Below are positions 7,731 through 15,179 of a stretch of 18,852 nucleotides of DNA, piece by piece; position 1 is the first letter of the stretch; every line of letters starts with the position of its first letter. Below the pieces are notes generated by a model. It made no database searches and had not been told where the DNA came from. It saw only the letters and a list, made by a program, of their open reading frames with translations. Both the position numbers and the translations under genes were made by a program. Source of the stretch: Tangfeifania sp. (lineage in GTDB: Bacteria; Bacteroidota; Bacteroidia; Bacteroidales; Prolixibacteraceae); the NCBI GenBank assembly GCA_018400515.1, contig JAGYMR010000031.1, positions 1 through 18,852 of the forward strand, in the 5' to 3' direction.

Positions 7731-8969
7731 ATGCACGAAATCATTTTTTGGATCATCATTGCCATCCTGGTGCTCGATTTTCTGTTCGAAAATTACCTGG
7801 AGTATCTCAACACGACCCGGATGAGCAAAAAACTGCCGGAAGAGGTAAAGGGCATTTATAATGAAAGAAGGTACCGGGAGCAGCAGGCGTATCAGCGCGA
7901 GAACCAACGCTTCGGAATGATCACGGGAACGTTTGGTTTTTTACTTATTCTTGGAATGTTCGTGTTTTACGGTTTTGCCTTTGTCAATGACTTTGTCTGG
8001 AACATCACCTCCAACTCCATTGCAGCTGCCCTGCTTTTTTTCGGGATCCTGATGTTTGCTTCTGACCTGTTGAACACCCCTTTCTCCTTATACGACACAT
8101 TTGTCATTGAAGAGAAACACGGGTTCAATAAAACAAAACCCCGCACCTTCCTATTTGATAAAATAAAGGGGTGGCTTCTTGGAGCGGTTATCGGCGGAGG
8201 GTTGCTGGCCCTTGTTATTGTGATCTACCAGGAAACCCGGGACATGTTCTGGATCTATGCCTGGGGAGTGGTGGCTGCGTTCAGCATTTTCATGGCGCTC
8301 TTCTATTCGAGTCTGATCGTCCCGCTGTTCAATAAACAGACCCCGCTTGAAGAAGGGGAACTGCGCGATGCCATTCAAAATTTTGCTGAGAAAGTGGGAT
8401 TTAAACTGGACAATATTTTCGTGATCGACGGCTCCAAAAGATCCACCAAAGCCAATGCCTATTTTACCGGCTTTGGTGCTAAAAAACGGATCGTGCTTTA
8501 CGATACCCTGATCAATGATATGGAGACGGAGGAACTGGTGGCTGTTTTGGCCCATGAGATCGGACATTACAAAAAAAAGCATGTGCTTGAGGGGCTTTTT
8601 CTTTCGCTGCTTCAAACGGGAATGGTATTGTTCCTTTTCTCCCTGCTGATTGACAGTTCGGCGCTAAGCAAAGCTCTGGGAGTGGAAGAACCCAATTTCC
8701 ACATCGGTTTGATCGCCTTTGGTATTTTGTATTCACCGGTATCCTTCGTGCTGGGAATTTTCATGAATATCCGCTCCCGGAAAAATGAATACCAGGCCGA
8801 CGCTTATGCTGCGAAACATTATCAACCGGAATCCCTTGCTTCCGCATTGAAAAAGCTTTCGGTCCGGAATTTAAGCAACCTGACCCCCCATCCGGCCTAT
8901 GTTTTTTTAAATTATTCGCATCCCCCGCTGTTGGAGCGTTTGCGGCATTTAAAGAGGTACAGTGAATGA
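7731..8969 (+). CDS. Ste24/CAAX-prenyl-protease-type M48 membrane zinc metallopeptidase
   Basis: The 412-residue integral membrane protein has the M48 N-terminal domain (residues ~1-205, several hydrophobic helices) followed by the catalytic domain. The zinc site is HEIGH at 275-279 within VLAHEIGHYKKKH, and the third ligand is Glu353 in NEYQADAYA. Length and layout match Ste24p, which forms a large intramembrane chamber. In bacteria there is usually no prenylated substrate, so a quality-control role on membrane or translocon-stalled proteins is more likely, as inferred from HtpX and Ste24 biology. It has a good predicted -7 element just upstream. Its stop codon overlaps the start of cinA by 4 bp (ATGA), so the two are co-transcribed and probably translationally coupled. 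Confidence 0.95.
   Translation: MHEIIFWIIIAILVLDFLFENYLEYLNTTRMSKKLPEEVKGIYNERRYREQQAYQRENQRFGMITGTFGFLLILGMFVFYGFAFVNDFVWNITSNSIAAALLFFGILMFASDLLNTPFSLYDTFVIEEKHGFNKTKPRTFLFDKIKGWLLGAVIGGGLLALVIVIYQETRDMFWIYAWGVVAAFSIFMALFYSSLIVPLFNKQTPLEEGELRDAIQNFAEKVGFKLDNIFVIDGSKRSTKANAYFTGFGAKKRIVLYDTLINDMETEELVAVLAHEIGHYKKKHVLEGLFLSLLQTGMVLFLFSLLIDSSALSKALGVEEPNFHIGLIAFGILYSPVSFVLGIFMNIRSRKNEYQADAYAAKHYQPESLASALKKLSVRNLSNLTPHPAYVFLNYSHPPLLERLRHLKRYSE
8951..8957 (+). promoter_or_regulatory. Shine-Dalgarno-like site inside the protease gene, for cinA
   Basis: AAAGAGG ends 8 bases before the cinA ATG and sits within the last codons of the Ste24-like gene. A GAGG core at this distance is unusual here, since none of the other genes in the window shows a comparable site. 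It supports reinitiation or coupling at the ATGA overlap. Confidence 0.5.
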
Positions 8970-10207
8970 AAGCTGAGATCATTACCATTGGCGATGAGAT
9001 TCTGATTGGTCAGATCATCGATACCAATTCGGCATGGATTGCCGAACAGTTTAATCTGTCGGGAATAGAGATCCATCAGATCACCTCGGTCCACGATGAC
9101 CGGGAACAAATCCTGCAGTCACTGGAAAATGCTGCGGGCAAGGTGGATCTGGTTGTTCTGACCGGGGGCCTGGGCCCCACAAAGGATGACATCACCAAAA
9201 ATACCCTCTGTGCCTTTTTTCAGACCAAACTGGCGATTCATCCGCCCACCCTGGAACATATCCGGGAGCGGTTTCAAAAACGGGGCATTGATATGAACCA
9301 CCTGAACCACGACCAGGCGCTTGTTCCCGAAAACTGCACGGTGCTGCCCAATAAATCGGGCACCGCCCCGGGCATGTGGTTTGAGAAAGGAAACACCATT
9401 TTTGTTTCGGTGCCGGGGGTTCCCTTTGAAATGAAGGAACTGGTGCAATCGGAAATCTTACCGCGCCTGAAGCAGCGAGGCATTACAAACGCCATTTTCC
9501 ACAAAACGGTGCTGACCTACGGACTGCCTGAGTCCATGCTGGCCGAACGCATTGAACCATGGGAATCTGCCCTTCCCGCAAATATTAAGCTGGCGTACCT
9601 GCCCAACCCCATGGCCATTCGCCTGCGTTTATCCGCCATCGGGGATAATCAGGAGGAACTCCGGAATCAGGTGGAGGCAGCAATCGAACGGTTAAAGCCG
9701 CTTATTCCGGACCATATCTTCGGTTACAACACCGATACCCTTGCCGGGGTGGTGGGACAGCTGCTGAAAGCGGCGAAATGTTCCCTCGCAGTTGCTGAAA
9801 GTTGCACCGGTGGCTTTATATCCCATTTAATTACTTCGGAAGCAGGGAGTTCGGAATATTTCAAAGGATCGGTTACCGCCTATTCCAACGAAGCCAAACA
9901 GCAGCTTTTGGGCGTCGGAAAAGCGACCCTGATGAAAAACGGGGCCGTGAGTGAACCGGTGGCCAGGGAGATGGCCCGGGGCGTGAAAGAAGCTCTGAAA
10001 TCGGACTATGCCATCGCTACCACCGGCATTGCCGGTCCGGGCGGCGGATCAGATGAAAAACCGGTGGGAACCGTATGGATTGCTGTCGCCGGTCCGGAGA
10101 CCGTCACTGCGGAAAAATATCAATTCGGCGATAACCGCCGCCGCAACATTATACGTTCCAGCCAAACCGCCCTCCGGCTGCTGCGAAAAATGATGCAAAC
10201 CTCCTGA
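8966..10207 (+). CDS. cinA: CinA: nicotinamide-nucleotide amidase with MoaB-like pyrophosphatase domain
   Basis: The 413-residue cytosolic two-domain enzyme is of full CinA length. Residues 1-~170 form the MoaB/MogA-like domain, with IGDEILIGQIIDTNS at the N-terminus and TGGLGPTKDD at 66-75; in characterised CinA proteins it hydrolyses ADP-ribose and related dinucleotides. Residues ~255-410 are the PncC amidase domain that deamidates NMN to NaMN, with AESCTGG (Ser279 the likely catalytic residue), TAYSNEAK and TGIAGPGGG near 353-361. Together they recycle pyridine nucleotides released by NAD-consuming reactions. The competence/damage label is historical and says little here. The start is fixed by the ATGA overlap with the protease gene and an AAAGAGG site 8 bases upstream. 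No terminator is evident in the 261-bp gap that follows. Confidence 0.97.
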   Translation: MKAEIITIGDEILIGQIIDTNSAWIAEQFNLSGIEIHQITSVHDDREQILQSLENAAGKVDLVVLTGGLGPTKDDITKNTLCAFFQTKLAIHPPTLEHIRERFQKRGIDMNHLNHDQALVPENCTVLPNKSGTAPGMWFEKGNTIFVSVPGVPFEMKELVQSEILPRLKQRGITNAIFHKTVLTYGLPESMLAERIEPWESALPANIKLAYLPNPMAIRLRLSAIGDNQEELRNQVEAAIERLKPLIPDHIFGYNTDTLAGVVGQLLKAAKCSLAVAESCTGGFISHLITSEAGSSEYFKGSVTAYSNEAKQQLLGVGKATLMKNGAVSEPVAREMARGVKEALKSDYAIATTGIAGPGGGSDEKPVGTVWIAVAGPETVTAEKYQFGDNRRRNIIRSSQTALRLLRKMMQTS

Positions 10208-10341
10208 ACCTTGGAGAAACCGATTAATGACAAAGGAATATCTTACGCAACCGTCCATGGCCTTCAGTAAAACAGCGGTATTCCGGGGCAATGGGGAAAG
10301 GCAAACTTTTTAAAGTTATTGCTGCAGTTTAAGGATTAAAT

Positions 10342-10373
10342 TCTGGAGATTCAGCCGCTTTTCATTAATTTTG
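10342..10373 (+). promoter_or_regulatory. Predicted promoter of the AsmA-family gene (TAATTTTG)
   Basis: TAATTTTG at 10366-10373 is a perfect TAnnTTTG -7 element. TCTG at 10342-10345, one mismatch from TTTG, sits 20 bp upstream, the expected -33 spacing. Transcription from here would give a leader of about 90 nt before the ATG at 10469, which would include the hairpin at 10411-10446. Confidence 0.5.
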
Positions 10374-10410
10374 AATGGACGGGTGGTGGAACCATCCAGG
10401 TGTAACGAAA

Positions 10411-10446
10411 TGAAAACTGAACCGGTTGACCGGACGGGTTGTTTCA
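10411..10446 (+). other. Possible stem-loop in the leader of the AsmA-family gene
   Basis: TGAAAAC-TG-AACC (10411-10423) pairs with GGTTGTTTCA (10437-10446), ten base pairs with one single-base and one two-base bulge. The loop region overlaps CCGG-TTGA-CCGG (10422-10433), which can form a competing 4-bp hairpin. It ends 22 bases before the start codon, so it could affect translation. There is no match to a riboswitch that I recognise. Confidence 0.35.
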
Positions 10447-10468
10447 ATAATAATAAAAATTCAGACCA

Positions 10469-12976
10469 ATGAAGAAAATACTGATAATTACCGGAATCGT
10501 TGTGGTACTGCTGGTAACAGCACTGGCAGTGATCCCCCTGTTTTTCAAATCAACACTGCTTGAAAAAACAAAAACGGTTCTCAATCAACATATCAATGCC
10601 GAGGTGGAATTTGCCGACCTCCGGTTATCCCTGCTCCGCAATTTTCCCAAAGTGACGGTGGGCCTCACCGACTTGGTGGTTACCGGAAAGGGAGAATTCC
10701 GGGAAGACACCCTGTTTACGGCACCCGCCCTGCATGCCAAAACAGGCCTGGGACAGCTCTTTCATCCGGGAAATATGAACATCGGGGAGATTGTCCTGAA
10801 ACGGCCGCAACTGAAGCTGGTAGTGGGAGAGACAGGAGACGTCAACTGGGACCTCGTGCTGGAAACGAAACCGGAAGTTCCGGCCGACACGATGGAATCT
10901 GCCCTTGAATTGGAACTGGATAAAATCGATATCTCGGATGCCCTGTTTGTTTATGACGACCGTGAACTGGATATGTTGCTCCGCTTTGAAGGAATAAATA
11001 TCGGAATATCCGGAAATATGTACGGAACAGCGGCTGAACTGCTGGCGGAAGGAAATGCGGCAAATTTTCTGCTGGCCTACAAAGGGACCAGTTATATATC
11101 GCACACCACTCTGGAAACCAAAACACGGCTGGGGATTGATTACGAAAAAATGGATATCGCGATCCGGGAAAACGAACTGTTCGTTAACCGCCTTCCCATG
11201 GAAGTAACGGGCATGATTCAAATGCCCGGCGACAGTATGTATTTCGATTTACAGGTGGCAACCAAAAATTCGGGCTTCGAAAACTTCCTTGCCTTGATTC
11301 CCCCGGATTATGAATCCTATCTGGAGGATATGGAAACGGCCGGAACGGCATCAATTGACGGATCTGTGAAAGGGATCTATTATGAAGATGCCTATCCTGC
11401 CTTGAACCTGAATCTGGAGGTGAGAGAGGGGATCGTCCGGTATGCCGGTCTTCCCGGAGAGATCAAAAAAATTTCTGCGGGAATATCGGTTAATAAGCCC
11501 CAGGGAGTGCTCGATCTGATGCGGATTGCCATCAAAAATGCCCATGCAGAAGTAAAAAACAATCCGGTGGACCTTTCCCTCACCCTGGAGAAACCGTTTT
11601 CGGATCCTTTTTTTAACGGATCACTGACGGGAAAATTGAATTTCGATGAACTGAAAGATGTTTTACCCCTCGACAGTGTGAACCTGTCCGGAACCGTGGA
11701 TGCGGACCTGGCCGTAAACGGGAACTATTCAGCGATCGAAAAGGAGCAATACAATAAGATAAAATCTGATGGCCGGATTTCGTTGAACGGCATTGTCTAT
11801 GATTCACCCGATCTTACCCAGGCAATCATTATTCCCGGCGGAGAAATGCTGTTTTCTCCCGAAGCAGTCACTTTGTCCGGTTTTGGAGTTCGCATTGGGA
11901 AGAGCGATTTTAATCTGCAGGGAAACATTTTGAACTACCTGCCCTATTTTATCAATGACGGGGTGCTAACAGGAAACCTGCAGCTGAATTCTTCCCTGGT
12001 AAACCTGAATGAACTGCTCCGTTTGCAGGTGGAAGAAGAAACCGCCGCATCAGCTGCCGGAAGCGATTCCCGGGATAATCAGCCGGAGGAGGAGGAAGCA
12101 ACGCTGGCTTTCAATGTTCCTCAAAATGTCGACATTACTTTCCGTTCGGCTATTGACCGGGTTGTTTTCGGGCGCCTTCCCCTGACAGATGTTCAGGGGA
12201 CCATTACGGCCCGGAAGGGGAAGCTTTCGCTCGACGGGCTGAACATGCATACCCTCGACGGGGGAATCAGCCTGACGGGATCGTATGAAAATACTCCGGA
12301 AGATCAGCCGCTCTTTGATTTTGGCGTAGATATCCTGCAAGTGGATCTGCCCACTGCCTATAAAACCCTGGCGGGAATTCAAAAAATGGTGCCGGTAGCC
12401 GGGCAAAGCCAGGGAAAATTCAGCAGCAGCCTGGAAGTGCGCGGGAATCTGTCCCCCCAGCTGGGATTGATGGCTCCTACTGTGGATGGAAGCGGATCCA
12501 TCAGTACAAAAAACCTGGAAATCAAACACTCTTCGCTGTTTAACCAGTTGAAAGGGATTTTAAAGGCTGAAATGCTGAACGATGTGAAAGTGGATGATTT
12601 TAATGCAATGGTGGAAATCACCGATGGTACCATTGCGCTCAAACCGTTCTCCACCAGAGTGGCAGGGCAGGAAACAACCATCTACGGAGAGATAAACACC
12701 GAAAATCTGCTGGATATGCGGCTGGATTTCAATGTTCAAAGAGATGCGTTTGGTCCCGATATTGAAAACATCCTGAGCATTTTGCCCGGGGAGGAACGCA
12801 TCGGCCAGCTCCCGGCTTCTGTGTTGCTCAAAGGTCCCGTGAAGCAGCCCGAAGTGAAAATCAATCTTGATGATGCGCGGAAAAAAATTGCGGAGGAGGT
12901 AAAAAAATCCACGCGCGATGATCTCCAGAAATCGATCGAAAAAATGGGCGAAGGATTGAAAAAAATTTTCAAATAA
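10469..12976 (+). CDS. AsmA-family envelope protein
   Basis: The 835-residue protein has one N-terminal membrane helix (residues ~5-27, IITGIVVVLLVTALAVIPLF) and no cleavable signal, so it is anchored in the inner membrane with the bulk in the periplasm. Right after the helix comes the AsmA signature region (LNQHINAEVEFADLRLSLLRNFPKV in pattern, residues ~38-62). Long stretches of alternating beta-strand pattern follow, as expected for the beta-groove fold of AsmA/TamB/VPS13-like lipid-transfer proteins. An acidic low-complexity insert near 515-540 (rich in E, S and D) splits the body. Residues ~800-835 form a Lys/Glu-rich amphipathic helix. The likely role is transport or homeostasis of lipids between the membranes, inferred from the family. 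It has its own predicted promoter. The next gene is convergent only 30 bp away, and I see no clear hairpin terminator between them. Confidence 0.93.
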   Translation: MKKILIITGIVVVLLVTALAVIPLFFKSTLLEKTKTVLNQHINAEVEFADLRLSLLRNFPKVTVGLTDLVVTGKGEFREDTLFTAPALHAKTGLGQLFHPGNMNIGEIVLKRPQLKLVVGETGDVNWDLVLETKPEVPADTMESALELELDKIDISDALFVYDDRELDMLLRFEGINIGISGNMYGTAAELLAEGNAANFLLAYKGTSYISHTTLETKTRLGIDYEKMDIAIRENELFVNRLPMEVTGMIQMPGDSMYFDLQVATKNSGFENFLALIPPDYESYLEDMETAGTASIDGSVKGIYYEDAYPALNLNLEVREGIVRYAGLPGEIKKISAGISVNKPQGVLDLMRIAIKNAHAEVKNNPVDLSLTLEKPFSDPFFNGSLTGKLNFDELKDVLPLDSVNLSGTVDADLAVNGNYSAIEKEQYNKIKSDGRISLNGIVYDSPDLTQAIIIPGGEMLFSPEAVTLSGFGVRIGKSDFNLQGNILNYLPYFINDGVLTGNLQLNSSLVNLNELLRLQVEEETAASAAGSDSRDNQPEEEEATLAFNVPQNVDITFRSAIDRVVFGRLPLTDVQGTITARKGKLSLDGLNMHTLDGGISLTGSYENTPEDQPLFDFGVDILQVDLPTAYKTLAGIQKMVPVAGQSQGKFSSSLEVRGNLSPQLGLMAPTVDGSGSISTKNLEIKHSSLFNQLKGILKAEMLNDVKVDDFNAMVEITDGTIALKPFSTRVAGQETTIYGEINTENLLDMRLDFNVQRDAFGPDIENILSILPGEERIGQLPASVLLKGPVKQPEVKINLDDARKKIAEEVKKSTRDDLQKSIEKMGEGLKKIFK

Positions 12977-13006
12977 GCCCTCCTTCGAGCGGTTTAAGCA
13001 GTGATT

Positions 13007-13981
13007 TTACTGGTTGGCCCGGAAATCTCCGGCCGTTTGCTCCCGGACGAGATTGGCCAGTTGTATCCGGTTTTTTACCGCTGTTTTGGAATAGATGCGA
13101 TGGGTATGGTCTTTTACGGTTTGCAGGGAGATAAATAATGCTTCAGCAATAGCATGGTTGGTTTTTCCCTGGCAGATTTCGGCAATAATATCCCTTTCGC
13201 GGGGGGAAATCCCATAGCGGTTACAAAAATCAAGAAACGGGTCTCCCGATGATTTTTGGAAGGAGGCCTCCGGACAATCGGAATCGCCGGTTAAACAAAA
13301 AGGCAACAAAGCCCCGGCACCAAAAAGAAACAGAAAGGAGATGATGGTTAAAATAAATCCAAAATAATCCAACAACCACAGCATCCCCGAATAGAGAACC
13401 ACCCCCGGGAAATACAGGATCAGGCATTTCCGCAGCGTTTTTTTATTTAGGGGCCCCGATCGCTTTTCTTTCGGTTTCAGGATGGGGTACAAAAAAACCA
13501 AATGAAAAAAAAGGTTGGTCGCAACAAACGCACGGATGAAAAACAGATCGGGGTCGGGCAGGGGCCGGGAAGAAACTTCCTGCCACAGCAAGGCAATGGA
13601 TGCCAGTATAATCAGGAAACCACCGAAAAAAAAGCCCCCCCATTTTTTGGAAGCCACATATCCATTGATATTAAACCCGAATTTCAGGAGCATGAACCAA
13701 CTGACCACCAAAAAAGGGATTCCCGGCAATGGGCCATAAAAAGCTATCTTCCGGGTTAACTCAGCGTTCATATAAAAATCGGCTACGATCTCCCGGAGGG
13801 CCAGATTGCCCCAGATGCCGGTAATAAAAGCTGAAAAAAGAAAAATTTGCTGATAAACCAATAGTTGAAAAACGGGATCCCTCCCTTTTTGGAAAAATTT
13901 GTAAGCTCCGAGAATGCCGGATACAGCAATTCCCGCTGTTACAATAAATGCGGCCTGATAGGAATAATTTTCAACAAGCAT
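13007..13981 (-). CDS. Membrane-bound LuxR-type regulator with seven predicted transmembrane helices
   Basis: The 324-residue protein begins with about seven hydrophobic segments (roughly residues 5-25, 36-62, 76-102, 112-135, 144-168, 182-205 and 208-235). It ends with a GerE/LuxR-type helix-turn-helix at ~255-315, where GISPRERDIIAEICQGKTNHAIA and LQTVKDHTHRIYSK fit the scaffold and recognition helices. There is no receiver domain, PAS domain or histidine kinase, so this looks like a one-component regulator that senses at the membrane and binds DNA from the inner face. Such 7TM-HTH proteins occur widely in Bacteroidota, with ligands mostly unknown. It is convergent with asmA and divergent from the small membrane protein gene at 14217, which is a natural candidate target together with its own promoter. 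The ATG at 13979-13981 was kept because the first helix follows directly. Confidence 0.88.
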   Translation of the reverse strand: MLVENYSYQAAFIVTAGIAVSGILGAYKFFQKGRDPVFQLLVYQQIFLFSAFITGIWGNLALREIVADFYMNAELTRKIAFYGPLPGIPFLVVSWFMLLKFGFNINGYVASKKWGGFFFGGFLIILASIALLWQEVSSRPLPDPDLFFIRAFVATNLFFHLVFLYPILKPKEKRSGPLNKKTLRKCLILYFPGVVLYSGMLWLLDYFGFILTIISFLFLFGAGALLPFCLTGDSDCPEASFQKSSGDPFLDFCNRYGISPRERDIIAEICQGKTNHAIAEALFISLQTVKDHTHRIYSKTAVKNRIQLANLVREQTAGDFRANQ

Positions 13982-14091
13982 TTCGAAAATCTAAAAATCC
14001 GAATTGTTTAAATTATTATGTATGCAAGCGGTTTTTCAATAATCACTTTGGAGAAACAAAGATGAACCCAACGGTTATTCTTTAGGATCTG

Positions 14092-14110
14092 TGGCATTGT
14101 ATCACTGCCA
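14092..14110. promoter_or_regulatory. Dyad TGGCA-N9-TGCCA in the divergent spacer, possible operator
   Basis: TGGCA at 14092-14096 and TGCCA at 14106-14110 form a perfect 5-bp dyad with a 9-bp spacer; a further TGCCA follows at 14115-14119. It lies between the divergently transcribed LuxR-type gene and the gene at 14217, where a regulator would be expected to bind. Arms this short can occur by chance. Confidence 0.25.
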
Positions 14111-14183
14111 AACCTGCCATCAACGAAAGTAGTGAATCTTTAAATAACTACCAAAGTAGGTGGTCTCTTTTTGTTTTATGAAC

Positions 14184-14191
14184 TATTTTTG
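14184..14191 (+). promoter_or_regulatory. Predicted Bacteroidota -7 promoter element (TATTTTTG)
   Basis: TATTTTTG matches TAnnTTTG exactly and lies 25 bp upstream of the ATG at 14217. No TTTG is found at the expected -33 spacing, which would agree with a promoter that needs an activator, though that is only inference. Confidence 0.5.
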
Positions 14192-14216
14192 AAGCGGAAA
14201 ATAAAAATTTATATTT

Positions 14217-14933
14217 ATGGTTACAACAGATTCAAAGGAAACGATTTACAACCTGGTCCCTTCCATCGGGGGAAGTTTTAGTGCGGGTTGGAAAAAAATG
14301 TTTGAAAAGGCTTTTTTGCCTTTGCTCCTGGCTGTAGTCATTACGGCCGTACTAAAAGGACCGGTTACAGTGAATGTACATGCCGAAGATGGTAACTGGT
14401 TCGATTTCATCTGGTTTATGCCCCTTGCATTGTTCAGTATGGCGTATGGCTTTCTTTTTGTCCCGGTGATCAGTTACGGGAAAAAATACATGTTTCTGCA
14501 GGCCATGCGTGATAAAGAATCGGATCTGACGTCTCTTTTTGAAGGATTTAAAACCAAATATCTGAAAATTATCCTGGCCAATCTCATCGTTTTTGCGCTG
14601 ACCATCATCGGATTTATTCTGCTGCTGGTTCCAGGGATAATTGTTTTATGCCGGCTGGCATTTGTTCCCTACCTTGTAATGGATAAAAACCTGGAGCCCA
14701 TGGAAGCCGTTGAAAAAAGCTGGAAGATGACCCGGAAACACGGCTGGAAAGTCTTCTGGATGGGAGTCATCTCCTTCTTTATTTACATTGCCGGGGTCAT
14801 TGCCTTTTTTGTGGGCGTCATTCTTTCATCCATGTGGGTGAGTTCCGCTTTCGCCACCCTTTACCAGTCGGTGCTGAATCAAGCGGACCAGGAAGAAAAC
14901 CCGATCCCCATATTGGGTGTGAATGAAGTATAA
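14217..14933 (+). CDS. Polytopic membrane protein, GPDPase-membrane-domain/DUF975-like
   Basis: The 238-residue protein has about four strongly hydrophobic regions, some long enough for two passes (residues ~30-50, 60-90, 118-148 and 178-210). The segment with LLVPGIIVLCRLAFVPYLVMD followed by EAVEKSWKMTRKHGWKVF resembles the conserved core of the glycerophosphodiester phosphodiesterase membrane domain and related DUF975-type families. These are usually stand-alone membrane proteins without the catalytic domain, and their function is unknown. The tail is short, acidic and soluble (QADQEENPIPILGV). It has a predicted promoter just upstream and a strong terminator downstream, so it is probably transcribed alone. 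It is divergent from the 7TM-LuxR regulator and may be its target; that link rests only on position. Confidence 0.8.
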   Translation: MVTTDSKETIYNLVPSIGGSFSAGWKKMFEKAFLPLLLAVVITAVLKGPVTVNVHAEDGNWFDFIWFMPLALFSMAYGFLFVPVISYGKKYMFLQAMRDKESDLTSLFEGFKTKYLKIILANLIVFALTIIGFILLLVPGIIVLCRLAFVPYLVMDKNLEPMEAVEKSWKMTRKHGWKVFWMGVISFFIYIAGVIAFFVGVILSSMWVSSAFATLYQSVLNQADQEENPIPILGVNEV

Positions 14934-14970
14934 GCTATTTTTCGGGACCACGCTGGCCAATCCGGCCAAT

Positions 14971-14997
14971 TCCGGCTGTGATTTACTACAGACCGGA
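14971..14997 (+). repeat. First of two tandem hairpins after the small membrane protein gene
   Basis: TCCGGCTGT (14971-14979) pairs with ACAG-A-CCGGA (14988-14997), nine base pairs with a single bulged A, around an 8-base loop. No U-run follows, so by itself it is not a terminator. Just upstream, GGCCAATCC and GGCCAATTCC (14955-14973) form a short direct repeat overlapping its 5' arm. Confidence 0.5.
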
Positions 14998-15006
14998 CGG
15001 AAAAAG

Positions 15007-15042
15007 CAACGGGGCTGGAAATTCCGGTCCCGTTGTTTTTTT
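15007..15042 (+). terminator. Strong rho-independent terminator
   Basis: CAACGGG (15007-15013) pairs perfectly with CCCGTTG (15029-15035). The stem continues inward through GCTGGA with TTCCGGT (G-T and T-G wobbles allowed), giving about 13 bp around a 3-base loop, followed by seven T residues at 15036-15042. It lies 74 bp after the stop of the membrane protein gene and ends that transcript. It is the only clear intrinsic terminator I found in the window. Confidence 0.88.
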
Positions 15043-15179
15043 GTACCAAACATAGTTTGTATTTTGGCCCTTCATTCCCGGGAATGAAACGAACATAACT
15101 GGAAAAACACACAAGCGTATGTTTATTATATGTGCGATTTTCGGTTTTGTTTCCGTTAAAAACAAACAAGTATAGACAA

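Noticed and set aside
10291..10332. 13-codon ORF starting MGKGKLFKV between cinA and asmA
   Set aside because: Too short, with no recognised family and no conserved context visible. Probably chance.
12977..13006. Bidirectional terminator between asmA and the LuxR-type gene
   Set aside because: The 30-bp gap has no inverted repeat of useful length and no paired T-runs.
13502..13759. Lys-rich plus-strand frames opposite the LuxR-type regulator
   Set aside because: They are antisense to the hydrophobic helices, low in complexity, and match no family.
14147..14172. Six-pair hairpin (ACTACC with GGTGGT) followed by a short T-run on the plus strand
   Set aside because: It looks like a weak terminator, but no plus-strand gene precedes it in the spacer. 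Without evidence of an RNA from 13982-14146 it is not called.
15132..15179. GTG start 48 bp upstream for the protease-barrel protein
   Set aside because: It would place 16 mostly charged residues before a textbook signal peptide that begins at the ATG at 15180.
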